Shown in pieces: positions 22,501 through 32,800 of a stretch of 64,000 nt of DNA. The DNA comes from Mesorhabditis belari (lineage: Eukaryota > Nematoda > Chromadorea > Rhabditida > Rhabditidae). The DNA lies in assembly GCA_958450365.1 (NCBI GenBank), contig CAUEEP010000914.1:1254501-1318500 (forward strand). The letters run 5' to 3'. Under the pieces are notes generated by a model. It worked only from the letters and a program-made list of their open reading frames with translations. It was not told the DNA's origin and ran no database searches. A program made the position numbers and the translations under genes. Numbering within the stretch: the stretch's first letter is position 1; each line of letters starts with the position of its first letter.

Positions 22501-24968
22501 CACTCTTGTTGATCCCAAGATTGGCCAGCATTGTCTAAAAAGATACAAATTACATGTTTAAGAACCTTTGCACTCACTTGAATATCTGGTTTTAGTGCAA
22601 GCCTCGTCTTTTGTGTGTCAGTCGGCTTTGGTGTAGCCATTTCCATCTAAAATTGACAAATAAAAGTCAAAGATTCAAAAAGAATTGCCTGAACAGCGAC
22701 ACGTATGAGATTCGTGCGCGAATAGCACATTGATTGGCTAATTGGTACAGGCTCAGTAAGACTTGAGGCGGAGACGGACAAACCAGTAACATTAAACATT
22801 GAGGACTGAACAAGACATGAAACGGAACGACAACAATAGGCGAACCTCATTCTGCTCAACAATTTTCTTCTCTTCTTTATTTGCTTCTTTTGATTGATGA
22901 CTTTCGCGCCAAGCCTTATACGGTCCCTCAAGAACAACCCAGTTCTCGCGTTCTTTTATTCGCACAACAACGAGATCACCATGCAGGGCTAAAAATATCG
23001 TATTAGCAACAAATCGTGAGAAAAACAACAAATGAAACTTACCACGGTTTCGATCATGAACGCCCAAAATCAGCAAGTCCAAATCTCCCTCCGGGTTGTC
23101 AATGTAACTTTCCTCGTAATTTCTTTGATTCACACGAAGCACACCCTAAAAAGAAGCATTAACAATATAAGAAAGTAGGTGTACCTCAACGAGTTTTGAT
23201 TGTGGATCGCCGAGTCCACGCTTGACATCGTCCGGGTAAAAGTACGGCATGAAATAAGGCTTTTTTGCCTTCTGATTCTGTCCTTGATTCGTTCCCGAAT
23301 GAGATTCAAAGGCATTATTTGATGAAGTGCCACTAAATAAGAAAATGTTAATAATTTGAAGTGAGCTTCGTACCGATTCGCGTGTTGACCGCCATATCCG
23401 CCGCGATGAGGTCCATTGGAACGCATTTGAGAAACTAAATCAAAGGAATTGATACAAGTTAGGATGGTGGCAATGTTTTGAAATAAATAAGCTAAAGTAA
23501 TCTACGAAACATTGCGCAAAAGGAAATGCTTATGCCATGTTATCAAACATCTGGCAACACTATAAACTACAGCAGATGTCGGCCAAGACGGGGAGCAATT
23601 TTTAGAGCTTGCTGATAAATGAAAAACATGACATTTTGCTATCAAAGAGGGAATACAGAGTATTCGCCAGAAAATCATTGTTTTGAGATGTATCACAAGG
23701 ACAAAATTAAGTTCAAAGTTTAGAATAGGTTAATCTCGAGAACTTTTAAAGGAATAGATCGCTAGTGCCAGGTAGGGGCCCCATATCGACTAATGCTCGC
23801 TACCTTTCTGCGTTGAATGTGGAAACTTTGGTTTTGATCGCTCGTTGCGCATTGACATCCTGTTGTACTCGGGGCTTTCCCATGGGATCAAGTCCGGCTC
23901 GGGGGAGTAGGTGTAGTCGGCAGCACCGTAGTCGAAATTTCCTCTTCCCTTGTTCATCGCCGAGGAGACTCCCTTGAAGAGATCTAAATGATAGATAGAA
24001 TATTGCTTTCATAGTAATCACTTACGTAACATACACGTCACATCCGATCCACTTTGCTGTTGTTGTTGATTAGCAGAACCGTAGGCCTCCATTGTCGTCT
24101 TGAAAAGCTCCGGGCGGAACATCGTCGACGTCAAACCCATATCACCACGATTTTGAGTTCCTAAATACAACCTAGAACCGTGTTTAAAATGAACCCACTC
24201 ATTGGAATCGGAAATCCGGGTACAAGTGGAACGTGTTCACCAGCTGCATCGAAGACTGCCTTGCGCATCACGGGTCTCGAGATCTTCAGGCGCTCCATGA
24301 TTGGGATGTTGGACGCGTCGTTCCCCTTTCCTCCAATCAGCTCCTCAACCGTTATGTGGCCAGTGCGCAGTTTCTAAATAAAAAAGTTTATCGGAGTCGA
24401 TTGAATTGAGCCAAATGCCCATTAAACTGACCGGTGTTGTTGGAGGCTCTCCGAAAGCCGACCCATCATGGCGACACTTGTTCAGCAGGTCCAGTTGCTC
24501 ATCACTCAATCCTTGCACGGCGACTCCGTAATTCACCTAAAAACAAGATTATTAGTTTACATTGATATTTATTCTATAAATCTACTAACTCTAATTAGTC
24601 TGCAAATTTAAGCTACAATAAGTGATCTTGTCTAAACTTTTACAAACTTCAACCCACGAGCTAAACTAGGTATCCGTTTATCCATTACTAGTTAAACTTC
24701 CCCAAGCTTCGTTTAAATAGTACTAGTAATACTGTACGGGCTCAATGAGTCATTTAACAACCACTGGATTAAATTTTCCAAGCTTCTAGAGCTTTAACCA
24801 TACAAAACACTAAGAAATTTAACTCAAATCCTTATAGATTTGATGAATTTCCCCACTGACATTAAACCTCGAAGTTATCCTTCCAAATCCAATCAAAAAA
24901 GTCCTTACCGAGTCGAAACCAGCCGACGTCTTCGCTGGCAAACCGGAAAAATCCAGAGGCCTAGCCAT
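19527..24968 (-). CDS. disl-2: DIS3L2-type 3'-5' exoribonuclease (RNB family)
   Basis: RNase II/RNB-family exonuclease; DIS3L2 enzymes degrade uridylated RNAs in the cytoplasm without the exosome. Start ATG 24968 ([20 protein letters not shown]). A long, probably disordered N-terminal part follows, with a Gln run near 24050. Cold-shock domain 1 ([51 protein letters not shown]) lies at about 22900-23320. Next are a second OB region and the RNB domain: [19 protein letters not shown] (catalytic Asp cluster), [48 protein letters not shown] (21300-21730), [16 protein letters not shown] and [20 protein letters not shown] (20700-20960). The C-terminal OB/S1-like region lies at 19527-20340 and ends with TGA at 19527-19529. 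No PIN domain is seen, which favours DIS3L2 over DIS3. The last 750 bp are copied in inverted form at 27619-28368. Confidence 0.85.
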
Positions 24969-25149
24969 TTCTTTCTCCAGTTGATAGTCGAAGCTTCAAA
25001 ACTGTCTAAATAAAAAGATATAGTCGTTAGAAATCGGAAGTAAGAAGTAAGTTTATCGAAAAACACATTGAAAACGCTTGTTTATGTAAAGATTGTTTGT
25101 TTGTTACTCAAAAAACGGTTAATTTTGGAGCTGCTAGCAAAAGCGCTAA
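24969..25149. other. 5' flank of the exoribonuclease gene
   Basis: Short spacer with no recognised coding sequence. The promoter should lie here or in the following repeat cluster, but no specific site can be named. Confidence 0.3.
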
Positions 25150-26285
25150 ATTGCGCTTTTCAACACACTTTCCTACCAACTCTGATTGATCATTTTTCAT
25201 TTTTGACTAGTTTCTCGTCGATGATGCTCGCTATTTTGACGCCTTCACCGGATTTGAAAATGGCATAAACTTGACATAGCGAGCAAAAAAGCACAATCAG
25301 GTCATAAAACGACGGTTTCTGGGGGTCTGTATAGGTATTTAAATGTGTTTCCTAATTGAAAACAGTGATAACTAAATTTGTGTAGCAGAAAACTGAAAAA
25401 AAGTTTGTTAGAAGTTGGGAAAAGTGATCTGTCATAGTGATTTTCGATAATCGCAATTTGACGCAAATGAAATTGGAGCAAAAAAAACGCGGCGCCTTTG
25501 TTAACACATTTAATTTTGAGTAATGGCTTGATTTTAACGAATTTTGCAAAAAGCTAGTCAAAAACGTTAAATTTTGGCGTTTTTCGCACAAAAATAAAAA
25601 CTTGTGCAATTTCAAGGAAATGTAGCGATTCTTGAGCAAAATGGAAGGACTTTCAAGAAAATGCGCAAGTTTTCAAGTAGAAACTTTAGTTTCGAGTAAA
25701 ATTTGGCAATTTGTGAGCAAAAGTTGACGCAAATGTACAAAATGACTAAAATTTGTGAATTTTCAATGCATTTTGGTACTAAAACGTAATCACGGATTTA
25801 CCAAAATTTAAACGGAAAACGAAAAAAGCAGAAGCGCTAGCAAAATCACTGTAACAAATCAATTTTTCCCAACTTCTGACTAACTTTTTTTTTCAGTTTT
25901 CTGCTTCACAATTAGAAAACACGTTTGAATACATACCGTAAATACTATCATAGCACGCCATCCCCATAATGACGAGCGTACAGTCGCATAGTCTAACTTC
26001 AACGTCTCATTCTTCGCGCTTTATGCTACAGTGCGCTTGGGTGTCAAATGATAGCCCTTGAAATCTAGCATCTTTTTGGTACAAAAAGTGTAGTTGGGAA
26101 AAATCTAAGAGCTGAGAAAAAAAAATGATTTTCTAAAAAGAAGTTGGACTACGCGACTGTACGAGGGGTTGGCGTTCTATTAGAGTATTTACACTATACA
26201 GCGGTAAAGTAGCGGGCATCGTCGACGAGAAAAAGTAGTAAAAAAATAAACAATCAGAGTTGGTAGGAAAGTGTGTCGAAAAGCA
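25150..26285. repeat. Nested inverted-repeat cluster
   Basis: Outer arms of about 100 bases (25150-25260 and 26185-26285) share CACACTTTCCTACCAACTCT and CTCGTCGAYGATGC in opposite orientation. An inner pair (about 25340-25440 and 25850-25930) shares GCAGAAAACTGAAAAAAA and AGAAGTTGGGAAAA inverted. No reading frame with a known domain is present. It is probably the remains of one or two hairpin-type DNA elements, one inserted in the other. Confidence 0.6.
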
Positions 26286-26289
26286 CAAA

Positions 26290-26562
26290 TTTGGGGGAAT
26301 GCGAGACAAATGCGACCTTTTTTTGCGCACCCGGTCCATTAGCGCACCATTTTTCGCGTTTTAAAAAAAGCTAATATTAACAAATTTCTATTCCTAAAGT
26401 TGTTTTTCTGGGTAATTTTAGAGCCTAGATTCCAAATTTTGACATATCAGAGCTTTGTTAATATTAGCTTTTTTAAAACGCGAAAAGGGTATGTTAATGG
26501 ACCAGGTGCGCAAAAAAAGGTCGCATTTGTCCCACTCCCCAAATTTGGTGCAAATGATATGT
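26290..26562. mobile_element. Palindromic hairpin element
   Basis: The arms are complementary over about 100 bases. Left: AAATTTGGGGGAATG, ACAAATGCGACCTTTTTTTG, CGCGTTTTAAAAAAAGCTAA. Right: TTAGCTTTTTTAAAACGCG, CAAAAAAAGGTCGCATTTGT, CCCCAAATTT. The same terminal sequence (GTGCGCAAAAAAAGGTCGCA) recurs near 33986-34020, so it belongs to a dispersed family. No transposase. Confidence 0.7.
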
Positions 26563-27123
26563 GGCGCAAATAATTTGGCGCTGTTGCTAGCACCTCAAAA
26601 AGCACAGTTTTACCAAAAAAACTACCATTCCAATATTATCGGGGTGGGGGCACCTACGGAGTAGGCCTCTCCGCCAGGCTATAGGTAGTAAAATAAATAC
26701 CATAAATATTGTAATTGAAGCCCCCCGAAGAGGAGGCTTAAAATAGAAGCTCCATCTTTAGAATAGAGGAGACTTCAGGCTTTTGAATGATTCCAGAAAG
26801 AGCTTGATTGGATTTTTTTCGTTCCCAGGCGGCGGACCCGAGTTGGATCGGCCTCGGTTGCTCAAAGTTGGCGTTTACTTTCCAAATTCCACACCATTAC
26901 ACCATACATCACTTACTATTAGTGTTTTTTCATAAAAAGCGAATGACCACAACTCTCAAGCACTCGGACGCTTTAACCCTTGAACGTGTGAATATTTGCT
27001 TGAACCCTCAAACATGAACTGTGTTTGAGGCGTGTGTGGCGTGTGTGCTTGCCCTAAAACTTGCTGTTTTTTTGAGCTTTCTCTTTTTTCTTTGTTTCAC
27101 GTAAAATTCTAATATTCTTTCTT
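26563..27123. other. Intergenic, no gene supported
   Basis: Contains no recognised gene. Short open frames at 26808-27017 have no domain. The stretch near 27020 has GTGTG-rich sequence just ahead of the L35-like exon. Confidence 0.4.
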
Positions 27124-27215
27124 TAGAGATGGCCAAGCTGAAGGCCAAGAATCTACGCGAGGAGGATCTCAACGATAAACGTGAGGCTCGAAAAGCCGAA
27201 TTGACCGCATTTCGG
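27124..27215 (+). pseudogene. rpl-35: Orphan first exon of ribosomal protein L35 (uL29)
   Basis: After a TTTCTTTAG acceptor-like sequence, ATG opens a frame reading MAKLKAKNLREEDLNDKREA and then ARKAELTAFR, ending at CGG-GTAAAC, a good splice donor. Length, basic/acidic pattern and the '..KLRxEDL..KxxLxxLR' layout match the N-terminus of eukaryotic L35, where an intron at this place is common. The expected continuation (AKVTGG-type exon) was not found before 28500. Instead, 400 bases downstream the inverted DIS3L2 tail begins. So this is either a truncated copy or a gene broken by the rearrangement. Divergence from the consensus L35 start favours a non-functional copy. Confidence 0.45.
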
Positions 27216-27618
27216 GTAAACTTTTTTGGCGACTTTGCAATTTGGGTGTTTGAGTTGAGTTGAGACATCTATGCGTTACTAGTTGATTAAGAATAGATAG
27301 TCTAGATCTATGTCAAACGTTTACGCCAATTTGTTCGCGTTTACTAGGCTGCTTTTGCTTAGCCGGTAGCTACTGAATTTGCCTTGCTTGGAAACATTAG
27401 TCGTGTTATGTGCGATAGTATGATAACACTAAGCTGTTGGTGTTATTGCTTTAGCTAGGATACAGAAGTGCTATGCATAAACAGTGCTACTGATAAAACT
27501 TCCTGAAATCAATAATATGTTTGGTCCTTTAGTGGTTGAGAGGGGTCACTTTTGGCTTAGTCAGTCGCATCTAGTGTCTTGAGCGATTGTGTTGATGCTC
27601 TTCCATCCTACGAAAATA

Positions 27619-28368
27619 TCCGCCACCAACTTTGGCCGATGTGAAGGAGATCGCCAAGATTTGCGGACATTGCAACGACAAGAAGACGGCTGCGAAGACA
27701 GTTTCTGAAGCGAGTGCCGACACGTTCTTTGGTCTATTCGTTAAGGTTTGTTGAAGTGCATCTAATCTTTATAACATTCTATTTAGCATGTTGGAACTTT
27801 GGAGGAAAAGGGAGTGGTTGTCGCGGTGCTCGATGCCTCATTTGATGTTCCCGTTTTCAAATATGGAGTGGTTAAGCGAGTCTATGTGAATGTGAGTTTG
27901 TTGATTTTACTTTTTAATGCTTCTGTTTAGCGACTCGATATGGCTCGTGACCCGGAATTCCACGAAAATGCTGCGCCACCACGTCTCACATTATACTGGA
28001 AGTCGAAGGATGGAGTGAATCCCATTGTTGTTCAAGAAATCACCATTTGCACGGTCGTCGACGTGGTGCTCAGCGCTCTGCCTGAGCCTACCAAATATCA
28101 GGTGAGGTTTTAAGTAGATTTTTATCCCGTATTTATGTAAAAGCAATCGGCTTTCGTTTAGAAGTTCAAGAATGTATGTAAGTAGTTGAGCGCGTATTAA
28201 CTTTTCAAATTTAGGCCGTGATCAAGATGCAACCGACGGCCGAGGCTCCAAAACTCAGCGATCTTCTCGCGGCCAACGTCGAGAAATTGGGGACAGACGG
28301 TGAAGCTTCGATCAGCAATGAAGACAATGTGCTCGACATGCGAGCTGAGACGATCTTCGCCGATCTGG
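27619..28368 (+). pseudogene. disl-2: Inverted duplicate of the 3' end of the DIS3L2-type gene
   Basis: The 750 bases match the complement of 19532-20281 almost perfectly. Comparing by eye, I find about three differences, two in introns and one in the exon (GAGAAATTGGGG versus GAGAATTTGGGG). Introns and splice sites are retained, so this was a DNA-level event, not retroposition. It encodes [20 protein letters not shown], then [20 protein letters not shown] and the C-terminal [18 protein letters not shown], but it starts in mid-exon with no acceptor and ends eight bases before the original stop codon. It lacks the catalytic RNB core and cannot be an exonuclease alone. An assembly or haplotype artefact is possible. 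Confidence 0.85.
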
Positions 28369-28516
28369 GTTCATTATTATGTTTTCATATTTAAACTTTG
28401 CAATAAAAGATTTTATTAGTTTGGTTGCAAAATGAGATAAAAAAAATGAAAAAATTGGTACACTAAAGAATGAGCTCAAAGTGAAATTTAAACATTAAAT
28501 GATACAAATATCAAAT

Positions 28517-28803
28517 CTAGACGTTAAAACAAGAGCCTTCGGCATACATTAAACAATTTTTGCATAAAAATACACAATGATCTTTTCTCGGCCTATCGAA
28601 AAGTCGCGGATGAAACTCGTCGAATGCTTTATTTCTCGTATATTCATTCGGATCGTTTTCATATCCAATCAGATAGCCAATTTCCTTATTGTTATCAGTT
28701 TTATGGAATTGTCTCATTCTAAACTCGTCCAAATGCACCACATCAAATCCTGGTTTCATTGTAGCATAAACCAGTGTCGAGAAAAACTCGTTCAAAGCTA
28801 GAC
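28517..28803 (-). CDS. Possible exon or small ORF of unknown function
   Basis: An open minus-strand frame with protein-like composition that I do not recognise. It reads SLALNEFFSTLVYATMKPGF, then VVHLDEFRMRQFHKTDNNKE and later AFDEFHPRLFDRPRKDH, and ends with a Cys cluster (CVFLCKNCLMYAEGSC) and a stop. There is no ATG at the 5' end, but a TAG acceptor-like site precedes TCTAGC at about 28803, so it could be the last exon of a gene. No upstream exon was identified. It could also be a transposon fragment. Confidence 0.3.
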
Positions 28804-28819
28804 TACGCAACACTCCGCA

Positions 28820-29099
28820 CCATCATTATGAGGGCGGGGTCCAATTACAGTATTTACGGTATGTATAATTTGTTGTTTATTGTTTGTTTAATTGTTTTAA
28901 TAAATAAAAAGCAAGCAGTAAAATAGGTTTTTCCAAAATTTATCATAAAATAAATGATATAAATGAGGGAAAGACGAAAAGACGAAAATTTTTGGCACAT
29001 TATAGAAAGCTGATTGTGATTGTGATTCGGAACAAAAAGGATGACCCGTTTTGTGACACGAGATTCGATCAAATTCTATGTACAAATTGAATATGAATA
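28820..29099. other. Intergenic spacer, no gene seen
   Basis: A/T-rich, with no domain-bearing frame. Confidence 0.4.
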
Positions 29100-29385
29100 C
29101 CGTATTTGTTCAAATAGAAGACCGGGTAAAGTGTATCATCGCGTACTCCTGCGTAGCAGCCCTTTTTAAAATTTCTTTTCTGCATAAAAGCTTTCAATCA
29201 AGTGCTAGAGGGCTGGAAAATGGCTCAAAAATACCACATGAGCTAACAGATTTTTGAGCCATTTTCCAGCTGTATAGCACTTGATTGAAAGCTTTTATGC
29301 AGAAAAGAAATGTTGAAGGGCTGCTACGCAGGAGTACGCGATGATACTCTTTACCCGGTCTTCTATTCGAAGAAATACGGTAAAC
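29100..29385. mobile_element. 285-bp palindromic hairpin element
   Basis: Arms of about 135 bases are nearly perfect complements. Each begins TACCGTATTTxTTCxAATAG, then AAGACCGGGTAAAG, CATCGCGTACTCCTGCGTAG and GAAAGCTTTTATGCAGAAAA (or complement). The loop is only about 20 bases around GAGCTAACAGATTTTTGAGC. It is non-coding and hairpin-forming, like folded MITE families. Confidence 0.8.
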
Positions 29386-29409
29386 CCTGAAGCTTGGTGA
29401 TTCTTGTGC

Positions 29410-29515
29410 TGGATAGCTACAGGGCAGTACTGTAGTTCTTTAGCAGTACTGTAGCTCTTTAGCAGTACTGTAGTTCTTTAGCAGTACTGTAGCTCTTTAG
29501 CAGTACCGTACTTCA
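29410..29515 (+). repeat. Short tandem repeat, unit TTTAGCAGTACTGTAGTTC
   Basis: About five copies of a 19-base unit containing the partly palindromic GCAGTACTG. It lies just beyond the 3' end of the PFTAIRE kinase gene. The related motif ACTGTAG is scattered over much of 29,400-30,600 and again at 54,500-55,000 and 62,400-63,900. Confidence 0.7.
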
Positions 29516-29820
29516 GGATTACTGTAGGTTTAGTACATCTAACAAATAGAGAACAAATAGGTACAATAGGTCATCACCCCTTTTGCCATCGGCAAACTTT
29601 GACCTTGAGTTTCTTGGCGTACAACTGTTCAATTGAAGCGATTTTGGTATCAATCAATAGAGGAAAACGTGACAAATTCAATGTTACCAAAATTGTTTCA
29701 ATTGGAGAACTGTAGACCAAGAAATTCATGGGCAAAGTTAGATTGTTAATGGGAAAAATATTGATTGTCCTATTGATTGTCCTTGCGGGCCTATTTTCTT
29801 GGAATCAATCGGGAAATCTG

Positions 29821-32800
29821 TTATCTTCGCAATCCCTGCAGCTCCGGGAGGACAAAAATCGATTGGGATGGTTGAAGGAGATGAATTGACGGGGGTAAAG
29901 CGGAGAAGAATGGATGGAGAAGAGCGAGGGAGGCAGAGACACGGGCGGAGGGGTTTAACTGGAATTTTGAGCTACTGTAATCGAGGTAGAGCTACTGTAG
30001 TCGAGGTAGAGCTACTGTAATCGAGGCTGGTCTTCGGCCGATCCTGGCAGCAGCCAGGCTTGAACCCGATCATTTTAGAACATCGAAGCCAGCGCTGTTA
30101 AAACCAGAGCTGTCCGAGGAGTCAGACAGACATAGAGTCAGACACTGGCCTAGCCTGCTGGCCTTTACAAGCTCTAGGAGTCCTTGCAAGTCCCTCGGCA
30201 AAGTGTTCTTGCAGCTGAGCTCTAGGCTGAGCTCTAGGCCGAGCTCTAGGCCGAGCTCTAGGCTGAGCTCTAAGCCAGTCCAGGTCTGACTGGCCCTTTT
30301 AGACCAGGCATTAGACTGTCTAATGCCTGACCTTTCCTCTGCACTCACCTGTAACAATAGGGAAAGCAAATCAAGTCCGTTGTGGAGTCGGAAAAGAGAG
30401 GAATGAACCTGAAAGCTTTTGAGGTTACTGGGGAACTGCAGAATCGAGTTTTAAGCCGTTTTGAGTAAATTTGACCATTTTTTTCCTATGTTTAGGGTAT
30501 ACGGTAGTTACGGTTTACTGTAGAATACGGTAGCTAGGGTATACGATAACCAAGGTTACTGTAGAATACGGTAGCTAGGGTATACAGTATCAAACCTTTA
30601 TCCACGTCAACTCGTCTTTCGGCGGATAGATGACCGGATTGTAGTGGGGCAGTTGGAGGACCTGAAAGGCACAGAAACTGTTCCCCAGAATCACAAATGA
30701 TTCTGGGGAAAAGCTTGGCTGGTATGGCTGGTAAACCGGTAATCTATAAAATGCCGAACCTGAGGCCAACTCGTTGTATCGGGTGTGCCGCGAATCGAGA
30801 ATATTGTGTGCAGTTGATCGGCTACATCTCGACTACCGGGAAAAAGCGCTCGCCCAGTGCACATCTCGGCCATGATACAACCGACACCCCTTAAGAAATT
30901 CAGTGTTAAATTCAGTGTTAAAGGGTACTGTAACTATTTCCCTGGCTCGTTAGACTCTAAAGCAACTCTAGCTGCTATGCTCTAGCTGTTAAGCTCTAAC
31001 TGATATACTCTAACTGATATACTCTACCTGCTATACTCTACCTGCTATACTCTATCCTCTAGCAGTTAGAGTTAATGTAGAGTCAAGCCTGAGAGTCTCA
31101 GGCCAACAAGCCTGAGAAATCGTTACAGTATTGAAGACTGTTGCGACGAGAAAATATTGTGTGCATCAGAGCAAGCAAGTTGTCACAAGGAATGGAATGG
31201 ACCAAGCAAGTTGTCACAAGGAATGGAATGGACCAAGCAAGTTGTCACAAGGAATGGAATGGACCAAGCAAGTTGACCAAGCAAGTTGTCACAAGGACCT
31301 CTGAGGACCATTAGCACTTATCAATTAGTAGGACCAATCTTGAAAGCGACCTCATGGTCTATGACCAGTTTATTAAACTACCAAGGAATCCTGATGACCT
31401 AGCTGGACTACTGGACTGGACTACTGGACTACTGGACTGGACTACAATACCATGCTTAAGCAAGTGCGAATAACTTTATGGATAGACAAACCCTTTACAC
31501 CTTACACCACACTTACCACATGTCCAAAGAGGTCGAATAATTCGTGCTGCCTAACAGGACATCCGGTGGACGATACCATAAAGTGACCACCTCATGGGAG
31601 TACGTTCGACTAGGAACACTTTTCGCTCGAGCAAGCCCGAAATCAGCCAACTTCAGCTCGCCTCTCTCGTTGAGGAGAATGTTTTGCGGTTTGAGATCTC
31701 TGAAAAGCTGGAGTTCGTTTAAGGATTAGTCGATCAGTGACCGGGCAGAGATCAGTGACCTAACAGGTGCTTGTAAATGCTTTCTGATAAGACCAGGACA
31801 GGCCAGGCAAGATCTAGGACAGGCCAGGCAAGACCAGGCAAGACCAGACAAGACTAGGACTTGCACTAGCCCTGCTTAACCAGTTTAGAACAAGGCTGGC
31901 TTGAGTTGGGCGCAGTCCCAGGCAGTCCCAGGCACCCAATCCTCCAGATAACTCTTATCCAGCTTGGATAAGAGTCCAGCTTGGATAAGAGTCCAGCTTG
32001 GATAAGAGTCCAGCTTGGATAAGAGTCCAGCTTGGATAAGAGTCCAGCTTGGATAAGAGTCCAGCTTGGATAAGAGTCCAGCTTGGATAAGAGTTCAGCT
32101 CCCACCTGTGCAAGATCTTCTTCTGATGGCAAAACGTTAATCCACGCAACAGTTGATACAGTAAGAGCTTGATTTGGAATGTTTCCAGACCATCCGGGTA
32201 AATCTCCAAGTGCTTTGCCAGGTCAAGGGTCTAAAATTGATCCAAAAAATATCGAACTATTTCTATTTCTCTCACCATGTACTCAAAAACAAAAGTCAGT
32301 TGATCGTGTTGATAAAAAATGTCATGAAGACAGACGATGTTCGCGTGTCGTAACGTTTTCAGTAAAGAGGCCTGAATGGATGAGATGAATTGGGAGTATT
32401 GAATGGATGGATAGGACTGAAGAATGGATAGTACTGAAGAATGGATAATACTGAGGAATGGATAGTACTGGATGGATGGATAGTACTGAATGAATTGGGA
32501 GTACTGAAAGAATGGAAGTACATGGCTGCTCTGCCCCTAGTAGATCGTAGAATAAGGATCTGACTTTGAGACTTTTATAGAGCTTTGATTACTTTGTAAA
32601 ACAAACTGTTCTGTGTCTACAAACTCGTCTACAACTATTCTGTATCGACAAACTCGTCTACAACTGTTCTGTGTTCCAGCAAGATCCTGTCTACTTTGTC
32701 TACAACTGTTCTGTGTTCCAGTTAGATCCTGTTCTTACTGCTCTGGCCTAGTCTCAGCTATCCAGAGCTACAATCTCCAGATCGTAGCTCTGGATAGCTG

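Noticed and set aside
31866..32209. Repetitive Ser/Tyr/Trp protein over the 17-bp array
   Set aside because: It is the translation of a 17-bp repeat; the kinase exon ends at a clear donor before the array.
30691..32209. Assignment of the kinase to PCTAIRE (CDK16-18)
   Set aside because: The helix motif reads PFTAIRE literally and the C-lobe (WPQV..LPHYNP) follows the CDK14/15 pattern.
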